Source of the DNA: Cymbidium sinense
Lineage: Eukaryota > Streptophyta > Magnoliopsida > Asparagales > Orchidaceae
Reading direction: 5' to 3'
NCBI GenBank assembly: GCA_021442155.1
Contig: CM038225.1
Location: 85,758,925-85,822,924 of the forward strand
Length of the DNA stretch: 64,000 bases
Positions 1 to 11,625 of the stretch are shown here, piece after piece. The position numbers and the translations under genes were made by a program. Under the pieces are notes generated by a model that saw only the letters and a list, made by a program, of their open reading frames with translations, was not told where the DNA came from and did not search any database. Numbering within the stretch: the first letter of the stretch is position 1; each line of letters begins with the position of its first letter.

Positions 1-1014
1 GTGGCCTCATTCTCATCTCATTCTTCTTTCAGGTGTCTACCCCATGTGGATGAAAAGAAATGAGGTGCACTGTGGCCGGGTCTGCCAGTGGATTAGTCAA
101 GTCACATGCGGTGGGATCGGGACACTCATCACCAAAAAAAAAAAATCACATGACTTTGTTCAGCAAAAGTAATCCACTATGAGATTTGAGTTAGAACATT
201 TCACCATTTTCCTTAATTAAAGAACATGGAATTACAAGCTAGACAATTCAGACAACAATAGCTTGATGAAAATGAATAGACTAAAAAGTATTTGGTGGTG
301 GTTAGTAATAAATGTCAGTGATTGTTGATCTCAAGCTTTCTTCACAATTCCAAATTTAGCTCTCACCTCAATCTCATCCACCTAAGTAAAAATGAATATT
401 TATTTATTGTGTTTTATTGATGGGTATTTTGGCAAGTTTAGCCAAACCCCAAAACACTCCGAAGGATTGTATCAATTTCCTTGATCTCAGTTTTTTTAAT
501 GACATCTATGTTATGTAATCTTAAGCTTTTTTTTTTTCATTATCTCATTAAACCATTCAATTTTATTATATGTGTATTGATTTTGAGATCATTTGACTTT
601 TAATTGATATTTTGAAATTTTTTAATTATAATTTTGAGGCTTGATTTGTACTAATTTGAATTCGACTTAATCCACTCTTTGTGCTAATTAATTTATCTCA
701 TTAAGATGTTTAATTCGACTATAAATTTATTAAAGAAGATGTTTAGATAATCTCAAATTTAATTTTAATTGATTCTAACACATATAATGCCTTTGGATTC
801 ATGCCATTTTTATATGATATATCATTTGTCCCTATTTTAGGATGCTGCACTTATGTTATCCAAAAATATTTTTTAATCTGCACTCATGTTATCCAATAAT
901 ATTTTTTAATCTGCATGAAATTATAACTTTTTTCAAATGTATTCATTTATTTATTTTTTTTATTCTGCATATATATTTATTTTATTTATTTTTTACTATT
1001 TTATTTGTGTGTGA

Positions 1015-1055
<41 letters not shown>

Positions 1056-1098
1056 TATATTTATATTTATTTATTTATTTATATATTATAATCTTTTA
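1..1098. other. AT-rich intergenic DNA with a TG/TA microsatellite
   Basis: No supported gene. The stretch is AT-rich with stops in all frames. An ORF at 842-1099 is low-complexity F/Y/I and looks like a product of the TA/TTTA repeat. From about 1010 to 1090 there is a compound simple repeat: (TG)n, then (TA)n, then TTTA-like units. It ends at the TTA target site of the Harbinger element that starts at 1099. Confidence 0.7.
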
Positions 1099-2559
1099 GG
1101 GCCCGTTTGGGGCGGCATCAAAGGTCCATCGCATCGCTAAAAGTGACCTGAAGGCGTTTGTTTAGCCGCTTTTCTCTCGCTCGGTTCAAAATGAGATTTT
1201 CTAATCGAGGGCATTCGACCGCGTTCTCCTTTAGATTGCCATCGGCTCAAACCCGACCCCAAAAATTTCGATCATCTCATCGCTGCCTTCGCTTACGCCA
1301 TCTTTCCTCCCTCAAGCAGGTATTTTCTACCTCTCGTCTTCACTTCTTTATGACATCATCTATGATCTGTGACTTCCTTCTTTCTACATACTTTCACTCC
1401 TATGGTGTGTTCTATGTCATCATTTTCTCAGTTTTGCCCTACATTTGTGGTTCCTAGTGAGCTGAGTTTTCTTCTCTTCTTTCTCATGTATTGCAGTTGT
1501 TATCAATTGAGCACTAATTATTTCATTTAGGATTTCTCTTCATTGTTATGGGTTGAAATTTTTTAGGTGAATTTAGGGGATCTACATTCTTTGTGGTTCT
1601 TAGTGAAGTGAGACTTGTTATCTTCTTTCCCCTCTATTACACTGGTTATCAACTGAGTACTGCCTATTTCGTTTACCATTTCTATGATCTGTTATCAGGC
1701 TGAGCTATTTTTTTGGTGGATTTGGGGAATTTGCATTCTTTGTGGGTTTGCAATGAATATAATATGCTTATTACCTCTCTCATTTCAATCTGGTAAATAT
1801 CTTTTTAAAGGTTAATTAAAACATGGTTTCTGGGATGGAGTCCCTATTTCATTTATGGTTTATGATTTTCCTGCTATGGGTTAAGCTATGAACTACGAAT
1901 TTTAGAACTATGCATACTTCGATATCTGCCTTGTTAGTTTAGGATGATTGCAGCATGCTTCATCTAGGTCGTTCGGATCTGGTTATTGTTTACTGTAGGT
2001 GGTACCCTATTTCGTTTATGTTTTAGTTTTCCTTGTTACATGAGCTATATAATCCGGGTTTGAGAGCTCTACATACTTCATATCTTCTTTGTGGTTTAGG
2101 GTGATAGCAGGATGCTTCATCTAATGCTGGTTGGATCTGATTAGTATTTTTATTTAGTTTCATTAAAACATTGTGAAATGGATTTCTTGTAGCTTGCAAC
2201 TGGTAATATTTTTTTTTTTTTTTTTGCAAACAAGTTTAGTATGCAGCTGTTACATGTACATTGATGAACTTGTTGCATTTGTATGTTATTGAGAGGAATT
2301 GGACTTTGACTAGTAGTGTGGAAGCTTATGTTAGTGTTTGTTGATAAGGAAGCCTATGACTGAGATTAAGGGCTTGGTGTTTGGTTACAAAACACCAATG
2401 TTGAAGCAACAATTGGTTTGATTCATATGAATTTGTTTTATTTCAATGCCTACATTTTTAGTTCAATATGTTGAGATGTTTGAACTTTTCTTGTCGTTAC
2501 TTTACATTTCATTTGGTAATTTGTCTATCTTCTTTTGTTTTGTTTAGAATTATGTTTAT

Positions 2560-3385
2560 GTAAATGAGATTATGAGATTGTAACTTGACACAGTATTGTG
2601 TTGGAGCTATAAATGGGACACACATTGATGCTCGTGTCCTAAATAATGAAAAAGTTGCTTACATTGGTTGTTGTGGGTCCCACACTTAGAATATAATGGT
2701 AGCATGTGATTTTAACATGTGCTTCACATTCATTATAGTTGGATGGGAAGTCAGTGCACATGACAGTCATATATTTAAATTTGTAATGCAAAAGTCCACA
2801 ATATAAGTTTCCTATGCCTCCTTCTGGTTAGTTGTAATTACACATTGTAATGAATAATTGAGAATATGCCATAATCAATATTGCTACTATCTTTAATAGG
2901 CAAATACTACCTTGTTGATACCAGCTATCCAATGCAACGTAGGTTTCTCAAGCCATATCTTAATACAAAGTACCATATACCAGATTTTGAGAGGAGCAGT
3001 AATGTGATTCGTGGGAAGAATGAGATTTTTAATAAGCAACACTCATCACTACACGGTGCCATTGAACGAGCTTTTCATGTTTGAAAGAAAAAGTGGGTTA
3101 TACTACGTGATATGGCCATGTATTCTTTCAAAAAATAGATTAAAATAATTGTAGCTACGATGGTTCTACATAATTTCATAAGATGACATCATTTGAGATG
3201 ATGTTGAATTTAATATTATATATGAAGATATATCTTATGTCCCATTGGAGGCGTATGAGTTTCGAATAGGACCATCAATGTTAGATCTCAATAATGAAAA
3301 TATAGAATCAAAGCCTCATGATGGAGAAGGAGCTGCAGAGATGAAACTTATACGAGAAAATTACAAATGCATTGGTTATTGTTTA
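2560..3385 (+). pseudogene. PIF/Harbinger transposase (DDE nuclease) pseudogene
   Basis: Translation across frames gives the HARBI1-type nuclease order. CVGAINGTHID (about 2600-2631) holds the first catalytic Asp. VGWEVSAHD (about 2740-2765) holds the second. GKYYLVDTSYP (about 2900) follows, and HSSLHGAIERAF (about 3039-3075) holds the catalytic Glu. Downstream, MVLHNFIR (about 3160-3182) and EAYEFRIGPSMLDL match the C-terminal part. The longest intact piece is 67 codons (2881-3084). Stops follow VGCCGSHT and FHV, and the frame changes at least once, so this is a pseudogene. It would have bound the terminal repeats and cut at TTA sites. No N-terminal start could be identified. Confidence 0.8.
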
Positions 3386-3589
3386 GTGTTGAATTGATTA
3401 GCTCCTAGTGCTTCTTGTTGTTTCTCTATTGGTAATATAATGTTATGGGTTAATGGACTTATACTTATTTGTCTACTAAACTCAACTTTGGCCTTTATGT
3501 TTCACCCTTTTAGTAACACAATTATTTTATTAAGTTCCTTTTGTTATTTTCTAAAATTTTCATCAAAATTTGGGTTGGTGCTTCTATGT

Positions 3590-4720
3590 TTTCCTATTGG
3601 CCTATTGGTTGTGCTGATATGTTTTCTTGTTGGTTGGGTGGTTGGTCTGGTTGGCTGGGTGATTATGCTAATGTTCTTATTTTTGGCCTGAATTAGGCTG
3701 CTGCTACCTTATGTTTCTCTTGCTGGCTAGGTAGTTGGTTCGGTTGGTTGGGTGATTGTGTTGGTGTTCCTGTTTGTGGCCTGAATTGGGCTGGCCTACT
3801 ATTGTTGTTTTTGGCTGTGATGGTTGTTATTTTTTGGAATAATGGCCTAATTTGGGCTGGTGCTTCTGTGTTTTCTCGGTGACTTATTTATTGTGCATAT
3901 GTTCTTATTTGTGGCCTGAACTAGGCAGCTACCTTGTGTTTATCTTATTTGGTTGGTCTAGCTGGTTGGGTGATTGTGTTGGCTAATTCATATTTGTGGC
4001 CTGATATGGGCTAGTGTCTCTTTGTTGTTCTTATTTGTGGGGTGATCTGTGATGGGTCCTTGTTTGTTTTCCTATTGGTTGGGTGGTTGGCTGGATGATT
4101 GGCCTATTGTTGCTTCTATGTTTTGTTATTGGCTATGTGGTTGGCTTGTTGTTCATGTTTCTACCCTGATCTAGGCTGCTGCTTCTTTGTTTAACTATTG
4201 GTTGGGTGGTTGGCTGAATGATTGGCCTGCTATTGCCGGTTGTGGCCTGATCTGGGATGATGCTACCTTGTGTTTCTCGGTTGGCTAGGTCATTATGATG
4301 TTGTTCTTCTTTTAGCACCGGGCCGCTTTTTAGTGTTGGTTGGGTGGTTATTGATTGGTCTGTTGATTCAGATCGGGATGATGCTACCTTCGCTTTCTCT
4401 ATTTGGGTCATCATGCTATTATTCATGTTTCTAGCCTGATCTGGGCTGCTGCTTCTTTGCTTAGCTGTTGGTTGGGTGGTTTGTTGGGTGATTGGCCTAC
4501 TATTCTGAGTTGTGGCCTAATTTGGGATGAAGCTACCTTCTATGATCTAGTTGGTTGGGTCATTGTGTTTTTGTTCCTATTTTTAGCCTAATTTGAGCAC
4601 ATGCTTCTTTGTTTAGCTGTTGGTTGAATGTTTGGCATGTTGTTGCTGGTTGTGGCCTGATTTGGGATGGTGTTATCTTGTGTTTCTCGATTGGTTAGGT
4701 CATTGTGTTGTTGTTCTTGC

Positions 4721-4751
<31 letters not shown>

Positions 4752-4880
4752 ATTAGTGATTGGCTTGTTGTTGTTGTTGTTGCTATTTGTGGTCTGTTGA
4801 TGCTGATTAGCCTGCTATTTCTGTTTGTTGTCTATTATGGCTGGGTGGCTAGCATGCTATTGTTGTTTCTTTTCCCTAGT
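3590..4880 (+). repeat. T/G-rich degenerate minisatellite inside the Harbinger element
   Basis: Imperfect, interleaved copies of phrases such as TTGGTTGGGTGGTTGG, GGCCTGATCTGGGCTG and GCTGCTTCTTTGTTTAGC recur roughly every 60-130 bp across about 1.3 kb. The top strand is strongly T/G-biased. A GTT microsatellite (about 4706-4752) sits near the end. ORFs here (for example 4403-4591 and 4620-4898) are hydrophobic shadows of the repeat, not genes. Confidence 0.7.
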
Positions 4881-5559
4881 TGGTTTATTATGGTCTAGTG
4901 TTGTTGTTCTTTTATTTTAGTGTATGTGCTTGTTGCTTTTCTGATTGCTGATGGTGGTTTGTATCTGATTGGTTGTGCTGGAACTATGTCCTACTATGGT
5001 ATCTGGTCCTAGTGCTTGGTGGCAAATTCTCTCTATTAGGTATTTTGGCTATGATTGCATTGATGTTTTCCTTTCTATCTTTAGGATTGGTAGTATTTTA
5101 TGTGATTGTAACCCTTCTTTTGAAGTTTAGATGCTCACATATGATGTTGCTCCTTGGATGGATTATGACTAAGTCTGAGCCTTCCTTCTTATTTTTCTTT
5201 AATGTCTCTTCATACACTTGCTTATTTCCTTTTTGAGCTACGTATTTTTACATGATGGAGCCTTGCAGTGGTTTTGTTCTTTTCTCATGAGGGAACTAGT
5301 GGGGTTACTGAATTTCTCTTTTATTTTTTCTTTATTCTATTTTTATATTAATTAAGAGAATTTCTGCATTAGGATTATTGTAGCTCTTAGGAGTATTATC
5401 TTTAAGATTTTTCCCCTTTAAGATTGTGTATATTCTTTCTATGGCAATAAATAGTTGCTTAATTATCATTTTAAAATTATTTTGTAATGTCACCCAACCT
5501 CATATTAATATTTTTACTACTTATACAAATTTATCTAGAAAAATATGAGTTCAAGAATC

Positions 5560-5745
5560 TCTACTGGCTCTAGAGCTGTGTCTCGCAACTATAGTTTGTA
5601 ATATTATGTATTCACCTCACGTAGAGAAGTAAATTTTGAGATAAGATTTTTCAAGTGTCCAAGGAATAGAAAAGGAGATGATTGCAACTATTTTAGATGG
5701 GTTGATGAATACGAGGGTGACACTTCAACCAGTGATGATGCTTGG
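5560..5745 (+). pseudogene. GRF-type zinc finger remnant
   Basis: One frame reads RREVNFEIRFFKCPRNRKG, then DDCNYFRWVDEYEG (about 5618-5720). This matches the second half of a GRF zinc finger (RRFYxCP...xCxFFxWxDE). The first Cys lies upstream, around 5576, in a different frame with stops between, so the domain is broken. It lies within the Harbinger termini and may be cargo or an accessory ORF. Whether it belonged to the transposon originally is not visible. No full ORF surrounds it. Confidence 0.5.
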
Positions 5746-6144
5746 AAGGTAGTATTTGAGAAAAAAGATTAAAAAGATTTGATCAACATGATAACATACT
5801 TAATATTTTAATTACACTTGTTATTGTATTTATAATTTTAATATTACTATTATTTATTAAGTTGTTATATTTATTAAGTAATGTATAATCTCTTAATGTA
5901 ATTTAGTTGACTTATTACTAGATATGAGTATTAGTTATCCAGTTTTTCTTTATTCTATTTCATATTATTCAACTCATATGCTCATAAGAACATTTATCTT
6001 TTCTCGCACAAAACATACAAAGACAATAGATTCGAATCGAGTTTTCCAAATAATCACGCCAACAACAAATGACTTCCACCACTTTTTTTCTCAAGTAAGC
6101 TTTACTACTTTGAAACAACTGCAAGTGTCCCAATTAGGCCCTTA

Positions 6145-7930
6145 ATCTCCATTGAGAGGTGCACAAAAAGATGGAGGGGACCCCTCTTGTTTTATTTATT
6201 TTATTTTCTTTATTTTTTTAATGTTTTGGAAACCCTTAGGATAAGTTAAATAGAAAAAGAAAGCATTTAGGTCGGGAGTGTACATCCACGGAAGTTAGAG
6301 CTTAGGGCATCGCTTCACATATATTTTTATTATTGTTATTATTATTTATTATTATGATTTATGAATAAAATTTTAAAACAATTATTAAAAGAATTTAAAA
6401 ATTTTATTTAAAAATCTCAAAAAAATTTAAAATTTCTTCTAATTTTTTTTCACTTTATCATATATTTGTATTAAAAAATCCATAAATTTCTCATAATTTA
6501 TAAAAATTTTAGAAAACAAAAGAAAAAAGTTACAATTTTTTTTCTATTTTCTTCATCCCTCCTCCAAGTATAAATAACGCCTTAAAAAGAGGCTAATTCA
6601 CTTATCTTTTCTTAGTCTTAACTTTTCATATCTAGATTTCTTCTTGAATTAGGTCCCTCATTATTCTATTTAACTAGTGCATAATTTTCTATTCTTAGGC
6701 TCTAATACTTTTCTAAAGTGATATAATGCTGACCTAGTTAGGCGGCATATAACCAACCCCCTTCATAGGCTTCATGTTTCCTCTAATAGGCAATACAAAA
6801 CCTCCTTCGTAGGCTTCAATTCTCTTTTATACTAAGATTTGATACTATTCTAGATATGCGATACATGACCCCTTCTATAAGCCCAATTCTCATTTGTATA
6901 AAGGTGTGATACTATCCTGTATAGGCAGTACATAACCTTTCAAACTCTAGTGATCATCTACCAAGATCATCTTTTTATGCTTTTCAAGACTTTAGTGCTT
7001 AAATGAAACCATTATTTTTGAGTGAATATTATATACTTTTTTTTAAAAGTTTCTAAGGCTTTTGCCCTCTTGTGAGATTATTATTTTAATATAAAATAAT
7101 ATATTTTTATGAAATATTTAGCCGTTTGAGATTTTTAATACATATGTACCTTTTAAGGCATTTAGACATTAAAGGTTTTATGTGTCTATACTTTTTTGAG
7201 GTTTTTAGCCTTGTGATATATTTTATGTACTTATATCTTCTAAGGATTTTTTTTGTCTTTTGAGGTTTTGATGTATTTATACCTTTTGTGTCTTTTATTT
7301 ATTAAGATTTTTAATGAGTGAATATCTTATCAACTATTTAGTCTCTTGAGGTCTTTTAGTGAAGATTTTGTCCGCTATTAACTTTCTATTGAGGCTACCC
7401 TATGAACAATCCTTCTATGTGTTTTAGAGAATAAATAAAGTGGTGAAACTAGATTTATCTAGGTTACTTCAACTTTATTCGATAATTTCAACAATTTTTT
7501 TACGATGATTATTTCAAATTCTTCCATTTTAGTGTTGATGATCTGCATATTATTCAAGTAAATAGCAACAAAGATGTTCATAGTGAACCAAATGTTCAAT
7601 TTATTTTAAAATGAATTTATTTATTTTATTGAACATCCTCTTGAATGATAATAGTGGCAATACTAAGATTGTTTTCTTCTATTTAGAATTTTTTAATGAT
7701 TTTGGTCCCATAAATTCTAATTCTACATTATAATAGTAGTCCTTAATATATTTAATGAAGTATAATAAGAAATTTCATGTTGAATTTTACGGAGAGGATA
7801 TTTTTGATCCCTCAAATATTTATCCTTTTTTGACTAAGATATTACTATAATACTTCCAGCTATACTTATAAGTGCATTTCAATTATCTTTGTTGTAAGCT
7901 AATTTCATTAGTAATAATTTGTGCCTCTAT
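6145..7930. other. Non-coding AT-rich DNA with imperfect repeats
   Basis: No gene is supported. From about 6715 to 6950 there are three to four imperfect units containing AGGCxxxxxATAxAACC and CATAGGCTTCA-like phrases, about 45-75 bp each. From about 7020 to 7340, phrases like TTTTGAGGTTTTTAG and TATACCTTTT recur. Both blocks are degenerate and could be remnants of a retroelement. Confidence 0.5.
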
Positions 7931-7939
7931 TCAATAAAT

Positions 7940-8091
7940 AAGATTATCTTAAGAGTAGATTATATCTCATATTAGTGATAAATATAAAGGCCTATAATGA
8001 AATCCTTCAAGAAAGACACCATCATTAATTTGGAGTCCATCCCCACTATTTGGTGGAATTCATAAGGGAATCTCTAAAAATACTCCTTGAG

Positions 8092-8173
<82 letters not shown>

Positions 8174-8567
8174 CCCACACATTTTGACAAATTCATAAGA
8201 GATAGGAATCTTTAACAATACTTTGGCTCATAATGAACTGTTCCATAAAAAAAGCTTAGCAAATTCATCCAAGGTATATATATCCCTTGGAAGAAAGTAA
8301 AAATAAATTCGAGCATAATCCTTGACGAAGGGTGAGAAGAAAAATTTGATAGAGTAGCACATCAGTGACTCATTAAATATGTATAATAGTTTTATAACAA
8401 TTAATATGTTCATAAGGATAGTCGAGTCATAATAAGAATCAAAATTATGTAGTTTAAATCTCATTAAAATGGGATATTGTAGAATTGCATCAGTTAAAGG
8501 TGAGTACTCTAAATATAATGTCAAATTATTGGTTGATTGCTTAAGGAAGTTCTTCTTGGATAAGTTA
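7940..8567 (-). pseudogene. Ty3/gypsy gag remnant adjoining the CSLC pseudogene
   Basis: Minus-strand translation gives KLHNFDSYYDSTILMNIL, then YSIKFFFSPFVKDYARIYF and RDIYTLDEFAKLFL (about 8235-8475). This has the pattern of plant Ty3/gypsy gag: a target sequence, then a CRAFxxxLxGxAxxWYxxL-like block, then SIxSFxxLxxxF. Past the microsatellite, ESLKEYF...FPYEFHQIVGMDSK resembles the following gag helix. The family assignment is by pattern only. Its upstream end joins CSLC exon 2 in frame, making a 142-codon chimeric ORF (8656-8228) with no reason to be functional. Confidence 0.55.
8095..8173. repeat. (CT)n(CA)n compound microsatellite
   Basis: About 14 CT units are followed directly by about 25 CA units, with one CAAACA interruption. 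It lies inside the gag remnant. Confidence 0.95.
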
Positions 8568-10690
8568 GAGGTCATGACTGACTTCAAATTTCTAGCTTTG
8601 TAGCCATCTTTGATGACTCGATGGCGATAGATAATTCCAATGCCAGTTTGTCCCATTTTTCTGCCTCCTCCCTAATGAAGGCCTGTGTCGTTAGATCATC
8701 AGAATCATCCAAAACTTGATGATGATATTTGATTTTGGACAATCAAGGTTACAAACTGCGGTGATGGATTGTTGATAAACCTGCAAAAGGGAATATTTGA
8801 GGTAAAGAATTCTAAGGGGCTATTTGACTGCATGATTTAAGCAAGATTTAAGATGGACTTAACTTAAATCCAGCCAAATGGTAATTATGGACTAGTTAAA
8901 TCTATTGCTTTTGTAATCCCATTAAAGCCGCTTTCGCAAGTTAAATCTGAATTTACTAAGGGATTATTTGGAAGAAACTATTTTGGGTGTAAAGCAAAAT
9001 AAATGCAGGAGTTTCAACTTTTTTTTTTGAAATTCTGAAGTGATGTAATATATTTAGAATATATCACAAATCATTTTAGATATTTGGAATTCCATTGGTA
9101 ATTCCAAGCCATATAAAAGTATTATATCGCCGCCACACGCAGATGCCCACCGCCACCACCACCACCGACCGCGGTAGCTATCGTAGTCGTCAATCAGATC
9201 ATGGTCTCGCCATCACAATCTCAAAATATTTTATATTACATTTATTTTATCAAACAAAAATAAATAAATTCATATATTTATAGAGTTTATAACTAAACAG
9301 TTAAAATAATTCAAATATATTACATTCCTTTTATTCTATATTTCTTTTTCAAGCAATTAAACAACTCATAAATCTTATAGGTAGGCAAATTTATGGGATT
9401 TAGAGAAGCAGAAGCGGGCGAAGGAGGGTGAGAGGGAAGATGAGGTTGTGATGTCTCCCTTCTTGTTTTTTGGGCAGCATCAAAGCTGAAGGAGTTAAGA
9501 AGATGATAATTTCAAACGTCAAAATCTCAACTCCTTCCCTTTTCTAGTTCATTAATTTTATTTTGATTTATTTTTAATTTAATTTTAAATTATTTAGAAA
9601 ATAATTAATTAATATATTATTCTAAATTAATTATAATTAATAAAATTAGACGTAATTATATATATTTAATTATTTTATTTATTTAATTAATCTTTTTTTA
9701 ATTTTATTTTATGATAAAAATAACCTCTAAATATTTATTATTTAATAATAAATAAAATAATTAACTTAAATCCTCATATAAATAACTAAACAATAATATA
9801 GAATTTAACTGAATATAATTATGATCATATCAAATAATTTTTTAATTTAACTTTTACAGAATTTCTTAAATTCAGATTTAAATTCAGATTTACTGATTTG
9901 CGCAACAGCCCTTAAAAGATAGAATGATTCAATGCACATTTTGATTTTTGTAAAACCTCAGCTTTTGCAAGCCCACCTCTCTCTCATTGCACATGGATAT
10001 CTGGACGAGAACCATGGGAAGCATTTCCCATCTTCGACATCTACTTTGATCGGTTTGAGAACAGTTTTGATCCTCTTGAAACAGATTCAGAAGCAGAAAA
10101 GGCAGAGAACGAGGCGGTCAGCGCTTGAATCAGGAAGAGAATGACACAGGCGTTGGCGAGGAACGGTAGAGGGGGAGCTATGTATTTTGAGCGAAACATG
10201 ACCCAACCTGTATAAATGGAGCCGAAAAGGCTCCGAACCCCTAAAATATGGAAGCTTGAAGTTATGAAGGTCAGGGGCGGAAATGTGCCAGCCTTTCACA
10301 TAAGCCGCAATCTCGAAAGCGAGGAGGAAGATGGAGAGACAAAGGAATATTTTAATGCTGAAGTAGAAGAGGCGGCGCAGTGCTGGATTATCGTCGGCGT
10401 CCGAGTCGGTTCGGCCAGTGGCAATACGGCAGCGGGCGGCGGAGGCGAGGCCATCGGCAGCGGAAGTAGCCAGCGGCGCGGTAGGCTTTGAGGAGGAGAA
10501 CCCAAGTGATCTGCTTCGCGTTCTTTCCCTCCCCGCCTTTCCGTGCGCTGGCGAACTCGTCGCCACCGGAGATGTCTTCGTCGTCGTCAAGCGACGAGAT
10601 CTCCGAGATAGACCAGTTGGGGTTCTTCTTCACGAGTACCGGGGTGCCGCGTTGGCTCTCCTTTCCCCACCAGTCGAACAAGGAAGCCAT
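8568..10690 (-). pseudogene. Truncated CSLC pseudogene (exons 1 and 2 only)
   Basis: This is a minus-strand copy of the CSLC gene at 14,133. The start codon is at 10690-10688 and exon 1 runs to about 9977 ([17 protein letters not shown]...). Its donor AG|GTGGGC is conserved. Intron 1 carries a MITE (8816-9912). Exon 2 begins at 8780 (TTTGCAG|GTTTAT) and homology stops at about 8568, after NLKSVMT, where a gag remnant begins. Exons 3-5 are absent, including TED and QQHRW. Frameshifts occur after LKAYRAAGY and again after HNFKLPYF, so no catalytic protein can be made. At codons 48-50 this copy keeps two bases that the five-exon copy lacks. Glycosyltransferase activity can be excluded. Confidence 0.9.
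8816..9912. mobile_element. Tourist-like MITE, about 1.1 kb, in intron 1 of the CSLC pseudogene
   Basis: The element begins GGGGCTATTTG at 8816 after TAA (8813-8815) and ends CAACAGCCCT at 9912 before TAA (9913-9915). The reverse complement of the end (AGGGCTGTTG) matches the start. The empty site is visible in the homologous intron at about 14,913-14,922, where the two flanks are continuous. The 3-bp TAA duplication and GGGGCTNTTTG termini fit PIF/Harbinger. A small GC-rich patch with CCACCACC units (about 9128-9180) lies inside. No transposase is present. Confidence 0.85.
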
Positions 10691-11148
10691 TGCAACGGAA
10701 ACAAAAAAAGAACTAACAAAATCGAGCAAATCGACTAGCGTTGAACGAAAAGGCAAAAGATCTAAGCTTTGCTTTAAATCTAGCTACAGGAATTCAAATC
10801 CCTTCAAAGCGAGATCTCTACTCTTCAGTTTCCATCCGTGAAAGAAGAAATTGAAGACAATCTGTTAATGCGTCTTCTCGTATCCCACTCATAGCCGTCA
10901 AGGTCTCCTCTTTCTGTCGGTCGCAGCTCCGAGAATAGCTTTGGATATCTTCCCGCGCTCCTCCTCTGTTTTTACCGTCAATAGAAAACCAAGTAAACCA
11001 GCACACAGTACCAAATAGCTCTGGATGCCTACTTTAAAACAAAGGTGGGTCCCCCTCGAAATATTTTTAAGCACGTTTGAGTTAAAAATAATTAAGAAAA
11101 AATGACGCAAGGATAAATCATTGAATTCCCATCATGACATGCATCTCT
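10691..11148 (-). promoter_or_regulatory. Duplicated 5' flank/5' UTR of the CSLC pseudogene
   Basis: The reverse complement closely matches the five-exon copy's upstream DNA. About 10,691-11,030 matches 13,800-14,132, including the short upstream frame starting MCWFTWFSID (MCWFSWFSIE in the other copy). About 11,030-11,136 matches parts of 13,550-13,640 and 13,780-13,800. Relative to the five-exon copy this flank lacks about 140 bp (around 13,640-13,780). The matching upstream ORFs are a consequence of duplicated DNA and are not evidence of protein. Confidence 0.75.
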
Positions 11149-11319
11149 CTTTTTTATTTTTTTTTGCAATGGGTATCCACCCAATACCCCACCCATCTTG
11201 TGGGTATGTCATGATTATCTAGAAATTTTATTCATCACCCATATGTGGTTACTTTTTTTTAGATAGGCCTTCTAGGATTAAATTCGGTCAAATTCACATC
11301 ATAGAGATGATGGATGGAT
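11149..11319 (-). mobile_element. SINE-like retroposon with perfect 12-bp target duplication
   Basis: The element lies in minus orientation. Its tail appears as a T-rich tract at 11,150-11,166, followed by TGCAATGGGTATCCACCC. It is flanked by ACATGCATCTCT at 11,137-11,148 and again at 11,320-11,331. A B-box-like segment reads GACCGAATTTAATCC on the element strand. A second copy is at 18,314. Length, A-tail and long duplication indicate LINE-mobilised retroposition. Confidence 0.8.
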
Positions 11320-11334
11320 ACATGCATCTCTTTC

Positions 11335-11470
11335 AATAAAATTACATCTTTTATAGAAATGATTACATCTGTTTCTATAAACGAGATGTAATTTTATAAA
11401 ATTACATATTTTAGAGAAAAGATGTAATTTCTATATAAAATTATAAAATTACATCTTTTATAGAAAGAGA
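11335..11470. repeat. Short direct and inverted repeats (ATTACATCTTTTATAGAAA)
   Basis: ATTACATCTTTTATAGAAA occurs at about 11,341 and again at about 11,448. Related forms and their complement (GATGTAATTT) lie between, so the segment can fold into hairpins. No coding capacity or known family is evident. Confidence 0.6.
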
Positions 11471-11625
11471 TAATCCTATCAATATTGAAATGACTTTTAT
11501 AGAGATAAGTTTTTATGTCCCCATAATTAGAAGGTTAATTTTATTTATTTTACCCTCTCTCCTGAGGTATACTTCAAGTTTCCTTTTTTTTTAAATGATT
11601 GTGGAAGCTTTTCATAAAATATTAA

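Larger units (their letters stand above)
1099..6141 (+). mobile_element. PIF/Harbinger DNA transposon, full length but decayed
   Basis: The element starts GGGCCCGTTTGG at 1099, preceded by TTA (1096-1098). It ends CCAATTAGGCCC at 6141, followed by TTA (6142-6144). The reverse complement of the end, GGGCCTAATTGGG, is an imperfect terminal inverted repeat of the start. A 3-bp TTA duplication and GGGCC...TTGG termini are characteristic of PIF/Harbinger (Tourist) elements. Inside lie a degenerate DDE transposase (about 2560-3385), a T/G-rich tandem block (about 3590-4880) and a GRF-like zinc-finger remnant (about 5560-5745). The 5.0 kb length suits an autonomous ancestor. The present copy cannot make transposase because its reading frame is broken. 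Confidence 0.75.

Noticed and set aside
842..1099. 85-codon F/Y/I-rich ORF
   Set aside because: It is a translation of the TA/TTTA microsatellite and flanking T-rich DNA.
4403..5236. Hydrophobic ORFs (62, 92 and 87 codons) as membrane proteins
   Set aside because: They lie in or just after the T/G-rich minisatellite. Their apparent hydrophobicity reflects GTT/TTG repeat composition, and they have no neighbours or conservation.
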